A DNA stretch of 64,000 nucleotides from Sulfurovum zhangzhouensis. GTDB taxonomy: Bacteria > Campylobacterota > Campylobacteria > Campylobacterales > Sulfurovaceae. Positions 27,625-35,526 of this stretch are shown here, piece after piece. The stretch spans positions 453,461 to 517,460 of the forward strand of contig NZ_JAQIBD010000002.1 in NCBI RefSeq assembly GCF_030347965.1, in the 5' to 3' direction. The translations under genes were made by a program, and so were the position numbers. Each line of letters begins with the position of its first letter. Positions within the stretch are counted from its first letter, which is position 1. Under the pieces are notes generated by a model, which did not search any database, was not told where the DNA came from, and worked only from the letters and a program-made list of their open reading frames with translations.

Positions 27625-28230
27625 ATGCAAATCAAAATGCAACCTATGGGGCCCTACCAAACCAACTGTTATATTGTTACAGTAGAAGGAAAAGACTTTA
27701 TCATCGATCCGGGTGTCGGTGCAACCAATTGGGTACTCAATAACATTACTCATCCCGTAGCGATCCTCAATACACACGGGCATTTCGACCATGTTTGGAG
27801 CAACGCAGAGGTCAAAAAAGTGCTTAACCTTCCTATATACTGTCCAAAGGGTGATGCCTTCATGCTTGCAAATGATCCCTTTTCCCAAGGTACGCCGCCA
27901 AGCCACCCTGATGTTCTCATTAATGGGGATGAAGAGTTTGAACTAGAAGGAATCAAGATCAGATTCCGTCATTTTCCCGGCCATACACCGGGCTGTTCGG
28001 TGATCGAGATAGGTGATGTATGGTTCAGCGGAGACTTTATTTTTGAACAATCCATCGGACGATGGGACTTTCCAAACTCAAGCGGTAAAGACATGATCAA
28101 AAGTCTGGAAAAAGCGATGCAGATCAAAGGAGACTACACGATCTATCCAGGTCACGGTATGAGTACCACACTCAAAGCCGAACAAAAAGTCATGCCATTT
28201 TGGATCAAACAGGTGAGGAGGACTTTATAA
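27625..28230 (+). CDS. Metallo-beta-lactamase-fold hydrolase (glyoxalase II-like)
   Basis: A 201-residue cytoplasmic hydrolase. The metal-binding motif is THGHFDHVW (HxHxDH), with further ligands in HFPGHTPGCSVIEIG, WFSGDFIFEQSIGR and IYPGHGMSTTL. Length and motifs fit the YcbL/GloB-like group that cleaves thioesters such as S-lactoylglutathione; the exact substrate is not determinable. An AGGAG ribosome site lies 9 bases before the ATG. It is divergent from the DUF455 gene with 15 bases between start codons. Its 3' end contributes to a duplicated hairpin. Confidence 0.9.
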   Translation: MQIKMQPMGPYQTNCYIVTVEGKDFIIDPGVGATNWVLNNITHPVAILNTHGHFDHVWSNAEVKKVLNLPIYCPKGDAFMLANDPFSQGTPPSHPDVLINGDEEFELEGIKIRFRHFPGHTPGCSVIEIGDVWFSGDFIFEQSIGRWDFPNSSGKDMIKSLEKAMQIKGDYTIYPGHGMSTTLKAEQKVMPFWIKQVRRTL

Positions 28231-28334
28231 ACGTGAAGAGTTTCACGTTTAGTCCGACGGAACCGAAGCGGTGGAGCATAGCGACCCGAGTAGGCTAGAG
28301 GACTTTACAAACGTGAACAGTTTCACGTTTAGTC
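28218..28334. repeat. Duplicated 37-bp unit with hairpins, bidirectional terminator candidate
   Basis: Two copies (28218-28254 and 28298-28334) differ at about two positions and are spaced 80 bases apart. Each holds an AAACGTGAA/TTCACGTTT stem of 9 bp with a 4-base loop. The first copy includes the last codons of the metallo-beta-lactamase gene; the second includes the stop of the opposing thioesterase gene. The likely origin is a local duplication of the gene end plus its terminator hairpin. Confidence 0.65.
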
Positions 28335-28712
28335 TAACACATGCTTATCTAATACAAACGTCGTAAAACTCCCCTCAAACACAAGCTTTGCATTTACAAA
28401 AGCTTGTACATCCACCTCTTTCTTTTTCCCTTTTTCACTGACCACAGATGCTTTACACAACACAGCATCCCCTACCTTGACAGGAGCTGTAAACTTACAG
28501 CTTGATGCACCCAGCACCACATAAGGATCATTTACTGCACTCATTGCTGCATAGTCTGCTGCACCAAAAACAAACCCTCCATGCACCAACCTTTGTGCAT
28601 CTGCACACATATGTACAGTAGTATGCAGTAATACCTCAGAGTAGTTATCTTCGAGTTTGACAACCTTGCCGCATAGTGATGTATCGATATTTAAGTGGGT
28701 ATTTAACTGCAT
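28329..28712 (-). CDS. Hotdog-fold acyl-CoA thioesterase-like protein
   Basis: A 127-residue PaaI/YbgC-like hotdog protein. The segment LVHGGFVFGAADYAAMSAVN is the typical HGG...D active-site helix and LGASSCKFTAPVKVGDAVLCKASV is the core beta sheet. It probably hydrolyses acyl-CoA or related thioesters; substrate unknown. The stop lies inside the second hairpin copy shared with the convergent gene. Confidence 0.85.
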   Translation of the reverse strand: MQLNTHLNIDTSLCGKVVKLEDNYSEVLLHTTVHMCADAQRLVHGGFVFGAADYAAMSAVNDPYVVLGASSCKFTAPVKVGDAVLCKASVVSEKGKKKEVDVQAFVNAKLVFEGSFTTFVLDKHVLD

Positions 28713-28816
28713 AAAGTACTTCCTCTTCGTTTTGGAAGATTATAGCGATATTTTTTGAAAGGAGTTCAGGCTAGTGAGTTTATTAAAGATTTGTGTTTAG
28801 AGTACATTAGATTTTT

Positions 28817-28865
28817 GCGATCTCTTGAAGGAGCTTACTAGATAGTAAGTGATTGAAAAGATCGC
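28817..28865. repeat. Interrupted stem-loop between the hsrA-like and thioesterase genes
   Basis: Outer arms GCGATCT/AGATCGC (7 bp) enclose an inner perfect CTTACTA/TAGTAAG stem. No U-tract follows in either direction. It sits downstream of the response regulator on the minus strand, so it may mark its 3' end. Confidence 0.4.
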
Positions 28866-28894
28866 GAAAAGATGATGTGCTAAAAGCACAAAAA

Positions 28895-29554
28895 TTAATA
28901 AGCGAATTTATAACCGCGGCGTCTTACCGTATGAATCACCTGGAAACCAAGGATCTGCTTGAGTCTTTTTCTGATCTGGTTGATCGCTACCTCAACGGTA
29001 TTGTCACTCACATACTCAGGCTCTTCCCAGAGTGCATTGATGATCTCATCTTTAGAAAAAACTCTTTTTTCTCTCAGTGCAAGGTATGCAAGGATATCAA
29101 ATGTCTTTCCGTTAAGCGATACATTTTTATCATCATACTGTATTCTTTTGTTAGCAATATCAATCACAAGTTTATCGACTTCAACCTGTGTACCAAAAAG
29201 ATGTCTCATATTTGCAAGTACTCTTGCAGCGATCAAGTCAGGCTGATCACAATGCTGATAGACTACATCATCAACTCCAAGCTTGAAAAATTCTGCTTGG
29301 CTCTTCGGCTTATCCGTTAGTATGATGATCTTTGTCTCACTCTTTTTCTTCTTTACTTCATTTACATAACGTTCTAGTGAAAACTGTACCCCTTCATCTA
29401 CGATGATCACCAGTTCATAATGTCTAAAGTCTGTGAAGTTTGTCGCATCGTACATATCTTTGGCATTATCTACAATACAAATAAAGTATTTATCTAACTC
29501 TTTTTCAAGTTCATTGACGAATTCATCGTCAAACCCTACGCTTAAAATTCTCAT
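28895..29554 (-). CDS. hsrA: HsrA/HP1043-type orphan response regulator (OmpR family)
   Basis: A 219-residue DNA-binding regulator: atypical receiver domain (1-115) and an OmpR/PhoB winged helix (125-219) with SKDEIINALWEEPEYVSDNTVEVAINQIRKRL split over the recognition region, and HTVRRRGYKFAY at the end. The receiver lacks the usual acidic cluster and phospho-Asp context; the region reads ELVIIVDEGVQFSLE. This agrees with HP1043/HsrA, an essential, phosphorylation-independent homeostatic regulator in Helicobacter and Campylobacter. No kinase gene is adjacent. A TATAAA -10 box lies about 80 bases upstream of the ATG (near 29635). Confidence 0.88.
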   Translation of the reverse strand: MRILSVGFDDEFVNELEKELDKYFICIVDNAKDMYDATNFTDFRHYELVIIVDEGVQFSLERYVNEVKKKKSETKIIILTDKPKSQAEFFKLGVDDVVYQHCDQPDLIAARVLANMRHLFGTQVEVDKLVIDIANKRIQYDDKNVSLNGKTFDILAYLALREKRVFSKDEIINALWEEPEYVSDNTVEVAINQIRKRLKQILGFQVIHTVRRRGYKFAY

Positions 29555-29668
29555 ATTATTTACTGCTTTTATTGGTCTACAAAGAGTAAACCGAACCTTA
29601 AAGTTTGTTCGATTTCTCTGTTTAGTGGTAAATTTATAGCAAAAACAAGCTTATTTAAAAATAAAACT

Positions 29669-29689
29669 AAGGTTATCTTTAAGGTTATC
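29669..29689. promoter_or_regulatory. Direct repeat upstream of hsrA, possible OmpR-family operator
   Basis: AAGGTTATC occurs twice at 12-base spacing (29669-29677, 29681-29689), upstream of the likely hsrA promoter. Tandem half-sites at about one helical turn are the usual OmpR-family binding pattern. Autoregulation is inference. Confidence 0.4.
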
Positions 29690-29744
29690 CTAATGTTTTT
29701 TCAATCTAATCATACAAAATAAGCTTTTATTCTAGTATAAATAT

Positions 29745-30650
29745 TTAGAGTGACTTTTTTGCTTTAATATAAACTCTTTTGGGTGCTGGATACCCCTCTA
29801 CTGTTTTGTTTGGATCATTTGGATCAAGGAAATCCTCTAAACTCTGCGTATCTATCCAGTCGGTTTTTCGTTGTTCATTGAGATCAGTTACCTTTGTTTC
29901 AAGTACCTCTACACACTCAAAGCCAGCACGATGACACCAGTTTTTCAATGCCGGTATCGTTGGGACAAAATAGATATTTGGTATTTTTGAGTATTTTCCT
30001 GCCGGGGTCAGTGCCACCTCTTCTTCTCCGTCTATCATAAAGGTATCAAGGATCAACTCTCCACCCTTCTCCAGCCCCTTATAAAGTGACTTGAGCATTG
30101 CTACGGGATCTGAACGGTGATAAAGCACTCCCAGACAAAAGAGTACATCAAATTTATGTTCATAAAACTCTACATGCTCTACCCCCAACATCTCATAAAC
30201 GATATCCGATTTAACAAAATGGTTAATAAACTGAAACTGTGAGTAGTAGATAGCCGAAGGATCAAATCCTATCAGTTTTTTGGGATTTTGACTTTGCATA
30301 CGAAAAAGGTAGTAACCATTATTGCATCCGATGTCGCCGACGACTTTCCCTTCCAAATCAAAGTACGGCTCAAGAAGGTTATATTTGATCTGACTCTGCC
30401 ATTCCGTATCGATAAAAAGCTCATTGATCCGGAAAGGTCCTTTCCTCCACGGCTTCATCAGTAGTGCGGTCTGCTTGATCTGATCAGCCTGCTCTTGTGT
30501 GAGATTCGGGATATCTATACTTACAACATCCCCAAGAGAGACTGTGATATCTTCAAACTCCGGCAGCGCCTTGATTGCATCCTGAAACGGTACGATATTT
30601 TTCCACGTCAACCATGTTTGACGTTCTTCTCTAAGTTGATTTAAGTCCAT
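29745..30650 (-). CDS. cmoB: tRNA U34 carboxymethyltransferase CmoB
   Basis: Transfers a carboxymethyl group from carboxy-SAM to 5-hydroxyuridine-34 of tRNAs, giving uridine-5-oxyacetic acid. A 301-residue protein of family length with [19 protein letters not shown], the SAM loop [40 protein letters not shown] and the C-terminal [14 protein letters not shown]. These match CmoB closely. No cmoA is visible in the window. Confidence 0.95.
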   Translation of the reverse strand: MDLNQLREERQTWLTWKNIVPFQDAIKALPEFEDITVSLGDVVSIDIPNLTQEQADQIKQTALLMKPWRKGPFRINELFIDTEWQSQIKYNLLEPYFDLEGKVVGDIGCNNGYYLFRMQSQNPKKLIGFDPSAIYYSQFQFINHFVKSDIVYEMLGVEHVEFYEHKFDVLFCLGVLYHRSDPVAMLKSLYKGLEKGGELILDTFMIDGEEEVALTPAGKYSKIPNIYFVPTIPALKNWCHRAGFECVEVLETKVTDLNEQRKTDWIDTQSLEDFLDPNDPNKTVEGYPAPKRVYIKAKKSL

Positions 30651-30719
30651 GAGTGCCTTAATAATAAAGATAAAAAATGATTTTAAAGATAATAACCAAC
30701 CTAAGACCGGTTATTTGCA

Positions 30720-30744
30720 ATCAGGAGAAGAATCTCCTCCTGAT
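30720..30744 (-). terminator. Hairpin downstream of the cyclophilin gene
   Basis: Perfect 8-bp stem ATCAGGAG/CTCCTGAT with a 9-base loop, 24 bases after the cyclophilin stop. No U-tract follows on the minus strand, so intrinsic termination is uncertain. Confidence 0.4.
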
Positions 30745-30767
30745 AGAAAGATTTTCGATTGTAAAAT

Positions 30768-31304
30768 TTATTTGATATACGCTTTAATGATCTTTTGATC
30801 AAAGAACGGTCGACTCATCCTAGGGTCTACATCGACATTTTCAAGCTTACTTACCACATCTTGACCGGCAATCACCTCACCAAAAATAGTATGTCTTCCG
30901 TTCAACCATGGTGTCGGTACTGTAGTAATAAAAAACTGGCTTCCGTTTGTTTTAGGTCCACGATTTGCCATTGCAAGTAAAAACGGTCTGTCAAATACCA
31001 CATTAGGGGCAAATTCATCCTCAAAATCTTTTTTCCAGATAGACTCACCGCCTCTACCCGTACCTGTCGGATCCCCGCCTTGTATCATGAAGTCTTTAAT
31101 AATTCTATGAAAGATCAATCCATTGTAGTAGCCGTTCCTTACATGCGTCGTAAAATTTTCTACAGCTTTAGGCGCTATCTTAGGATAAAGTTTCAGTTCA
31201 ATCTTTCCAAGATTGGTTTCAAGGACTACAACAGGAGCTTTCTCTTCTGCCTGTAACTGTAATCCACAAAATAATAGTGCAATCATCAATACTTTTTTTA
31301 ACAT
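30768..31304 (-). CDS. Periplasmic cyclophilin-type peptidyl-prolyl isomerase
   Basis: A 178-residue PpiA-like enzyme with a signal peptide (1-19, LQLQA cleavage region) that accelerates Xaa-Pro isomerisation in the periplasm. Cyclophilin blocks are APKAVENFTTHVRNGYYNGL, FHRIIKDFMIQGGDPTGTGRG (catalytic Arg), MANRGPKTNGSQFFITTVPT and LNGRHTIFGEVIAGQDVV. It lies 15 bases after the 96-residue hypothetical gene, so both form an operon. Confidence 0.95.
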   Translation of the reverse strand: MLKKVLMIALLFCGLQLQAEEKAPVVVLETNLGKIELKLYPKIAPKAVENFTTHVRNGYYNGLIFHRIIKDFMIQGGDPTGTGRGGESIWKKDFEDEFAPNVVFDRPFLLAMANRGPKTNGSQFFITTVPTPWLNGRHTIFGEVIAGQDVVSKLENVDVDPRMSRPFFDQKIIKAYIK

Positions 31305-31319
31305 TACTTTTCTTCCGCC

Positions 31320-31610
31320 TTATAGTTGAAATATATCATTTTCACATTTATCTATTTTGAGCTCTCTAAGTAGCTTCTCAAAATAAACACCACTGTCTCT
31401 TTGTACATCTTCTTTAAACTCTACATAGAGGGTCTTATTATTAAGATTGTCCCAGATAAGCGGTGTCATCTTCATCTCTTTATTGACTTTTACAATCGCT
31501 TCATTGACTTCATCAAGAAGACTCTGATCATTTCTGTCAAATGTAAGACACATCCCTGCATATTTCTCTTCCATTCTCACACTTGCCTTAATTTGGCTAC
31601 ATCTATCCAT
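31320..31610 (-). CDS. Hypothetical 96-residue protein
   Basis: No family recognised. Small soluble alpha/beta-looking protein without signal or membrane helix; two Cys near the N-terminus (4, 20) and one near the end. A TATAAT box (31644-31649, minus) precedes it, with an AGGAG site 14 bases before the ATG. An alternative start at Met13 (MEEKYAGMCL) is possible. The cyclophilin gene follows in the same transcript. Confidence 0.65.
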   Translation of the reverse strand: MDRCSQIKASVRMEEKYAGMCLTFDRNDQSLLDEVNEAIVKVNKEMKMTPLIWDNLNNKTLYVEFKEDVQRDSGVYFEKLLRELKIDKCENDIFQL

Positions 31611-31727
31611 CTTAGAATTAACTCCTAATCATTTATATCGTTGATTATAACGTAGAATAAATAAATCTCTTTGCGTTTACACTCTAATTTCTGTAACCTT
31701 CATTAATTCATAAGAAGCCTCTTGCTT

Positions 31728-33254
31728 TTATTTAGCGTATGCTGTCGCTCTCGTCTCACGGATAACATTGACCTTGATCTCACCGGGGTACTGTACCTTT
31801 TCTTCGATCTCTTTGGCGATCTCCTTGCTTAAAAGCACAGATTCATTATCCGAGATCTTATCAGCATTGACAAATACACGTATCTCACGCCCTGCATTGA
31901 TCGCATACGCACTTGTGACATACTCTTTGGCAGTCGCAATATCTTCGATCTCCTGTACCCTCTTGGTAAAGCTTTCAAGTACCTCTCGTCTGGCACCCGG
32001 TCTGGCTGCAGAAAGTTTATCTGCAGCACAAACCGCAGCAGACTCTACCGAATCAGGTTCTTCATAACCATGATGTGCATAGATCGCATTGATCACCGTT
32101 GGATGTTCATGATATTTGCGGCAAAGCTCTACCCCCAGTTCAACATGTGAACCTCCATGCTCCTGTGTCAATGCTTTACCGATGTCATGCAGCAAACCTG
32201 CACGCATAGCAAGTTTTTCATCTCCACCCATATTGGCAGCCATCACTTTGGCCAAATTTGCTACTTCCAATGTATGTGCCAGTGCATTTTGTCCATAACT
32301 TGCTCTATATTTCATACGACCAAGCAACCTTATAAGCTCTTCAGCCATAGGAAAAAGCCCGAGATCTATGACGATATTTTCACCCTCTTCATAAGTTTTC
32401 TGTTCAAACTCTTTTTGTACTTTTTCATGCACTTCTTCAATACGTCCGGGATGGATACGTCCATCTTCTACCAATATCTCTATCACACGTGTTGCTATCG
32501 CTCTTCTATATAAGTTGAACGAACTCACTACGATCACTCCCGGAGTCTCATCAATAATGATATCAACACCTAAAAGCATCTCCAGAGATTTAATATTTCG
32601 TCCCTCTTTCCCGATGATACGACCTTTATGTTCATCACTGGGAAGCGTAATAGTATTGATCAAGCGTTCACCGGCAAACTCACCTGCATAGCGCGTTGTA
32701 GCCTGAGCAAGGATATAATTGGCCTTCTTTTCACCTTCTTCCTTGGCTTCATGTTCGTACTTGCGTACTATGTCTGCTACCTCTGCGCGGCTTTGCTCTT
32801 CGACCTTCTCAAGGATAAAGGCTTTTGCTTCCTCTTTGGTAAGAGAAGCAATATGTTCCATTTTATCGATTGCTTCAGTGATCACAGCTTGCTTGTTCTG
32901 CTCTAGCTTTTCAAGGTTTCTCTCCTGTCTTTGCAGACTTTTTTTCTTTTCCTCAAAACGTTTTTTTTCAGACTCCATCACTTTTTGTTCAAGAATCACT
33001 GAGCGTTGACGTTCATCCAATTTTGATAAACGCTTTTGATACTCCCGTTCTTGCTCGATCTCATTTGCCTTGATTCTTACTTTACTGTTTTCAAGTATCT
33101 GTACAGCCTCATGTTCGATCGCCTTTGCTTTTGCTCTGCTCTCCAACTCCATATAAGAAAATTTACTTTGTGTACTGCTTTTTAACCAAAAGTAGCAACT
33201 TACTACGCCTAAAACAACTCCTGCTATGGAGGAGAGTCCAATTGTCTCTATCAT
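31728..33254 (-). CDS. rny: Ribonuclease Y
   Basis: Membrane-anchored endoribonuclease that initiates mRNA decay. A 508-residue protein: N-terminal helix (GLSSIAGVVLGVVSCYFWL), long coiled coil (~25-200), KH domain with GRIIGKEGRNIKSLE, and an HD domain with LLHDIGKALTQEHGGSHVE plus AIYAHHGYEEPDSVES. Length and order are exactly those of RNase Y. It lies 56 bases after the 5-FTHF cyclo-ligase gene, with a GAGGAGAA ribosome site. Confidence 0.96.
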   Translation of the reverse strand: MIETIGLSSIAGVVLGVVSCYFWLKSSTQSKFSYMELESRAKAKAIEHEAVQILENSKVRIKANEIEQEREYQKRLSKLDERQRSVILEQKVMESEKKRFEEKKKSLQRQERNLEKLEQNKQAVITEAIDKMEHIASLTKEEAKAFILEKVEEQSRAEVADIVRKYEHEAKEEGEKKANYILAQATTRYAGEFAGERLINTITLPSDEHKGRIIGKEGRNIKSLEMLLGVDIIIDETPGVIVVSSFNLYRRAIATRVIEILVEDGRIHPGRIEEVHEKVQKEFEQKTYEEGENIVIDLGLFPMAEELIRLLGRMKYRASYGQNALAHTLEVANLAKVMAANMGGDEKLAMRAGLLHDIGKALTQEHGGSHVELGVELCRKYHEHPTVINAIYAHHGYEEPDSVESAAVCAADKLSAARPGARREVLESFTKRVQEIEDIATAKEYVTSAYAINAGREIRVFVNADKISDNESVLLSKEIAKEIEEKVQYPGEIKVNVIRETRATAYAK

Positions 33255-33310
33255 CTATTCTCCTCACACCGTAAGAGGTAAATACTATCAGTCTACCTCT
33301 ATATTTTATT

Positions 33311-33856
33311 CTATCCCGTGATAATCATGTCAGCGGTCACATCAAAATCGTCTGTAATAATCTCTTTGCTATAACATAATTCACGTGCTAAAAATACGGT
33401 TCTTTTAATATTTTTATTTTCTTTCTCAAAAAATCTATCATACATACCTTTACCGAATCCAACACGTCTTTGTGTCACATCCAATCCCACTATCGGTACG
33501 ATCGCCATATCAATTGCTTTTTGTCTATACTGTTTTGAATCTTTGGGCTCTTTGATTCCAAATTTCTTTTTCTCTAGTGGTAATCTGTATTTTACCAACC
33601 TGAAACTTTTACCCTCCATAAACGGTACATAAAGCTTCCGACCCTCTTTACGTAACTGTTTTATAAGCGGATAGAGGTTCACCTCTGTTCCCAGTGGAAG
33701 ATAAAGCATGATATTTTGAGCATCAAAAGCGACAATCTCACTGTAAAGTCTTTGCACAATGCTTTTATCCTTTGAATATGCACCTCTTTGAGATGCTTTT
33801 CGCAATTTCTCCAGACAAGATGCTCTAAACGCCCTTTTCTCAATGGTTTGCCTCAT
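33311..33856 (-). CDS. 5-formyltetrahydrofolate cyclo-ligase family protein
   Basis: Converts 5-formyl-THF to 5,10-methenyl-THF with ATP. A 181-residue protein with KRAFRASCLEKLRKAS, YLPLGTEVNLYPLI, FGIKEPKDSKQ, VGLDVTQRRVGFGKGMYDRFF (the nucleotide-binding GxGKGxYD motif). Slightly short but complete. No Shine-Dalgarno precedes the ATG; a -10 box sits 5 bases upstream. It leads into rny. Confidence 0.92.
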   Translation of the reverse strand: MRQTIEKRAFRASCLEKLRKASQRGAYSKDKSIVQRLYSEIVAFDAQNIMLYLPLGTEVNLYPLIKQLRKEGRKLYVPFMEGKSFRLVKYRLPLEKKKFGIKEPKDSKQYRQKAIDMAIVPIVGLDVTQRRVGFGKGMYDRFFEKENKNIKRTVFLARELCYSKEIITDDFDVTADMIITG

Positions 33857-33861
33857 TTTTC

Positions 33862-33867
33862 AGTATA
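33862..33867 (-). promoter_or_regulatory. -10 box (TATACT) abutting the cyclo-ligase start, leaderless mRNA likely
   Basis: TATACT on the minus strand ends 5 bases before the ATG at 33856, placing the expected transcription start at the start codon. No ribosome site is present. Confidence 0.45.
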
Positions 33868-33889
33868 CCTCTTTTTAATGCTCTTTGGT

Positions 33890-33895
33890 TATAAT
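33890..33895 (+). promoter_or_regulatory. -10 box (TATAAT) for the lipoprotein-ftsY operon
   Basis: A perfect TATAAT 77 bases before the GTG at 33972, giving a leader of about 70 bases with no obvious structure. Confidence 0.45.
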
Positions 33896-33971
33896 CTTTT
33901 TTTTAATTTATTATATCTAATGGGTATATCTAAAAACCCTGAATTGAATAATAACCCTGTAAAGGTATACT

Positions 33972-34637
33972 GTGAAAAGAACTAAGAATGCAATATTTAT
34001 AGGTATACTCTTATGTATATCATTCTCATTCAACGGATGTGAAGAAAAAAAGACTAAAACAGATACGGAACTTCCTGTAGAAAACAGTACTGAAATCATA
34101 GGTGCTCCGGATACAAATATCACACAAAAAAAGATGTTCACATCAACATCAGTAAAAGGGAAACCAGCACATAAATCTACAACTTCAGGTAGTTTACTAT
34201 TTCAAGATCGCAGCGGGAAAAAGTATACACTGACTATACAAGGGGGGAAACTCTTACCTGATACTCAAAGTAAACCTATACTGCTGATCAACTTTTTCGA
34301 TATGAATGATCATGATTCTATGGCGCAGATTCCTTATCTTACAAAACTGCAGGATAAATATCATGACCGTCTCACGGTCTTGGGTATACCAACCAACCAA
34401 TCAATAGATGAGGAAAACCTCAAAGCATTTATCAGTATGAATCAAATCGATTATTTCATCTCTTATGATAGCTCACATGATACATTGATTAACATCTTTT
34501 CAGAACTATTGGATAGTGATAACTTAACTACTCCGACAACACTGTTGTATCATAAAGGAGAAACCGATTCTATCTATGAAGGTGCTGTTCCCATAGAGAT
34601 GATTACACATGATATACTAATGATAAACAAAGATTAA
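33972..34637 (+). CDS. Thioredoxin-fold (TlpA-like) lipoprotein lacking CxxC (GTG start)
   Basis: A 221-residue lipoprotein. Signal peptide with lipobox FNGC (Cys23), a Thr/Lys-rich linker, then a TlpA/AhpC-like fold (KPILLINFFDMNDHDSMAQIPYLTKLQDKY; later TTPTTLLYHKGE with the cis-Pro loop). The redox CxxC is absent; the position reads FFDMNDHDSM, so it is not a disulfide reductase. GTG at 33972 has an AAAGG ribosome site. It lies 14 bases before ftsY. Role unknown. Confidence 0.82.
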   Translation: MKRTKNAIFIGILLCISFSFNGCEEKKTKTDTELPVENSTEIIGAPDTNITQKKMFTSTSVKGKPAHKSTTSGSLLFQDRSGKKYTLTIQGGKLLPDTQSKPILLINFFDMNDHDSMAQIPYLTKLQDKYHDRLTVLGIPTNQSIDEENLKAFISMNQIDYFISYDSSHDTLINIFSELLDSDNLTTPTTLLYHKGETDSIYEGAVPIEMITHDILMINKD

Positions 34638-34651
34638 AGGATAGTTCATTC

Positions 34652-35518
34652 ATGTTTAACCTTTTCAAAAAAGTATTGGGCAAAACCAATGAAGCGATCA
34701 AAGAAGTCGCACCTAACAAGAAAAAAGAGATCAGCAAAGATGAGTTTGAAGATATACTTTTAGAAGCAGATGTCAACTATGAACTGGTGGAACGTTTGCT
34801 TGAAGATCTACCTGAAAATATCAATCGAGTACAGGCTTTTAACTCGCTTATCTCTGTCTTTCAATATAAAGCAGACTGGAAAGAGAGTGATGCCAAACCG
34901 TTTGTAGAAATGATCATCGGAGTAAACGGTGCAGGGAAAACCACGACCATCTCTAAACTGGCATATCGTTATCAAGACCATGGCAAAAGTGTCATTCTTG
35001 GTGCTGGAGATACATTTCGTGCTGCTGCAATAGAACAGCTTAGCAGATGGGCAGCTAAACTTGGTGTGCCGATAGTAGCAACTCAGCAGGGGCATGATCC
35101 TTCCGCTGTCGTATATGACACGATCGAATCAGCAAAGGCAAAGGGCATTGATCATGTGATCATAGACACGGCAGGACGTTTGCATACACAGACAAACCTT
35201 AGCGAAGAGCTCAAGAAGATGATACGTGTTGCAGGGAAAGCAATGGACGGTGCACCTCATAGAAAAATGCTTGTACTTGACGGTACACAGGGGAATTCCT
35301 CGATCAATCAGGCAAAAGCATTTAATGAAATGATAGGAATTGACGGGATCATCATCACAAAATTAGACGGAACTGCAAAAGGCGGTTCGGTGCTGAGTAT
35401 CGCAGATGAACTTAAAATGCCTATCTGGTACATCGGTACAGGTGAGCAACCCTCCGATATGATCCGCTTTAAAGCCAATGAGTATGTCAATACCATACTT
35501 GATGAGATCTTTATCTAG
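34652..35518 (+). CDS. ftsY: Signal recognition particle receptor FtsY
   Basis: SRP receptor GTPase guiding membrane proteins to the translocon. A 288-residue NG-domain protein without the long acidic A domain of E. coli. It has a short amphipathic N-terminus (MFNLFKKVLGKT), the G1 loop GVNGAGKTTTISKLAY, GAGDTFRAAAIEQL, DTAGRLHTQTNL, TKLDGTAKGGSVLS and GTGEQPSDMIRF. All SRP-GTPase motifs are intact. Confidence 0.97.
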   Translation: MFNLFKKVLGKTNEAIKEVAPNKKKEISKDEFEDILLEADVNYELVERLLEDLPENINRVQAFNSLISVFQYKADWKESDAKPFVEMIIGVNGAGKTTTISKLAYRYQDHGKSVILGAGDTFRAAAIEQLSRWAAKLGVPIVATQQGHDPSAVVYDTIESAKAKGIDHVIIDTAGRLHTQTNLSEELKKMIRVAGKAMDGAPHRKMLVLDGTQGNSSINQAKAFNEMIGIDGIIITKLDGTAKGGSVLSIADELKMPIWYIGTGEQPSDMIRFKANEYVNTILDEIFI

Positions 35519-35526
35519 TCCCTACT

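Noticed and set aside
27610..27906. N-terminal extension of the DUF455 protein (long open frame to 27906).
   Set aside because: It is antisense to the metallo-beta-lactamase gene, is unlike the family, and the ATG at 27609 gives the family's usual start.
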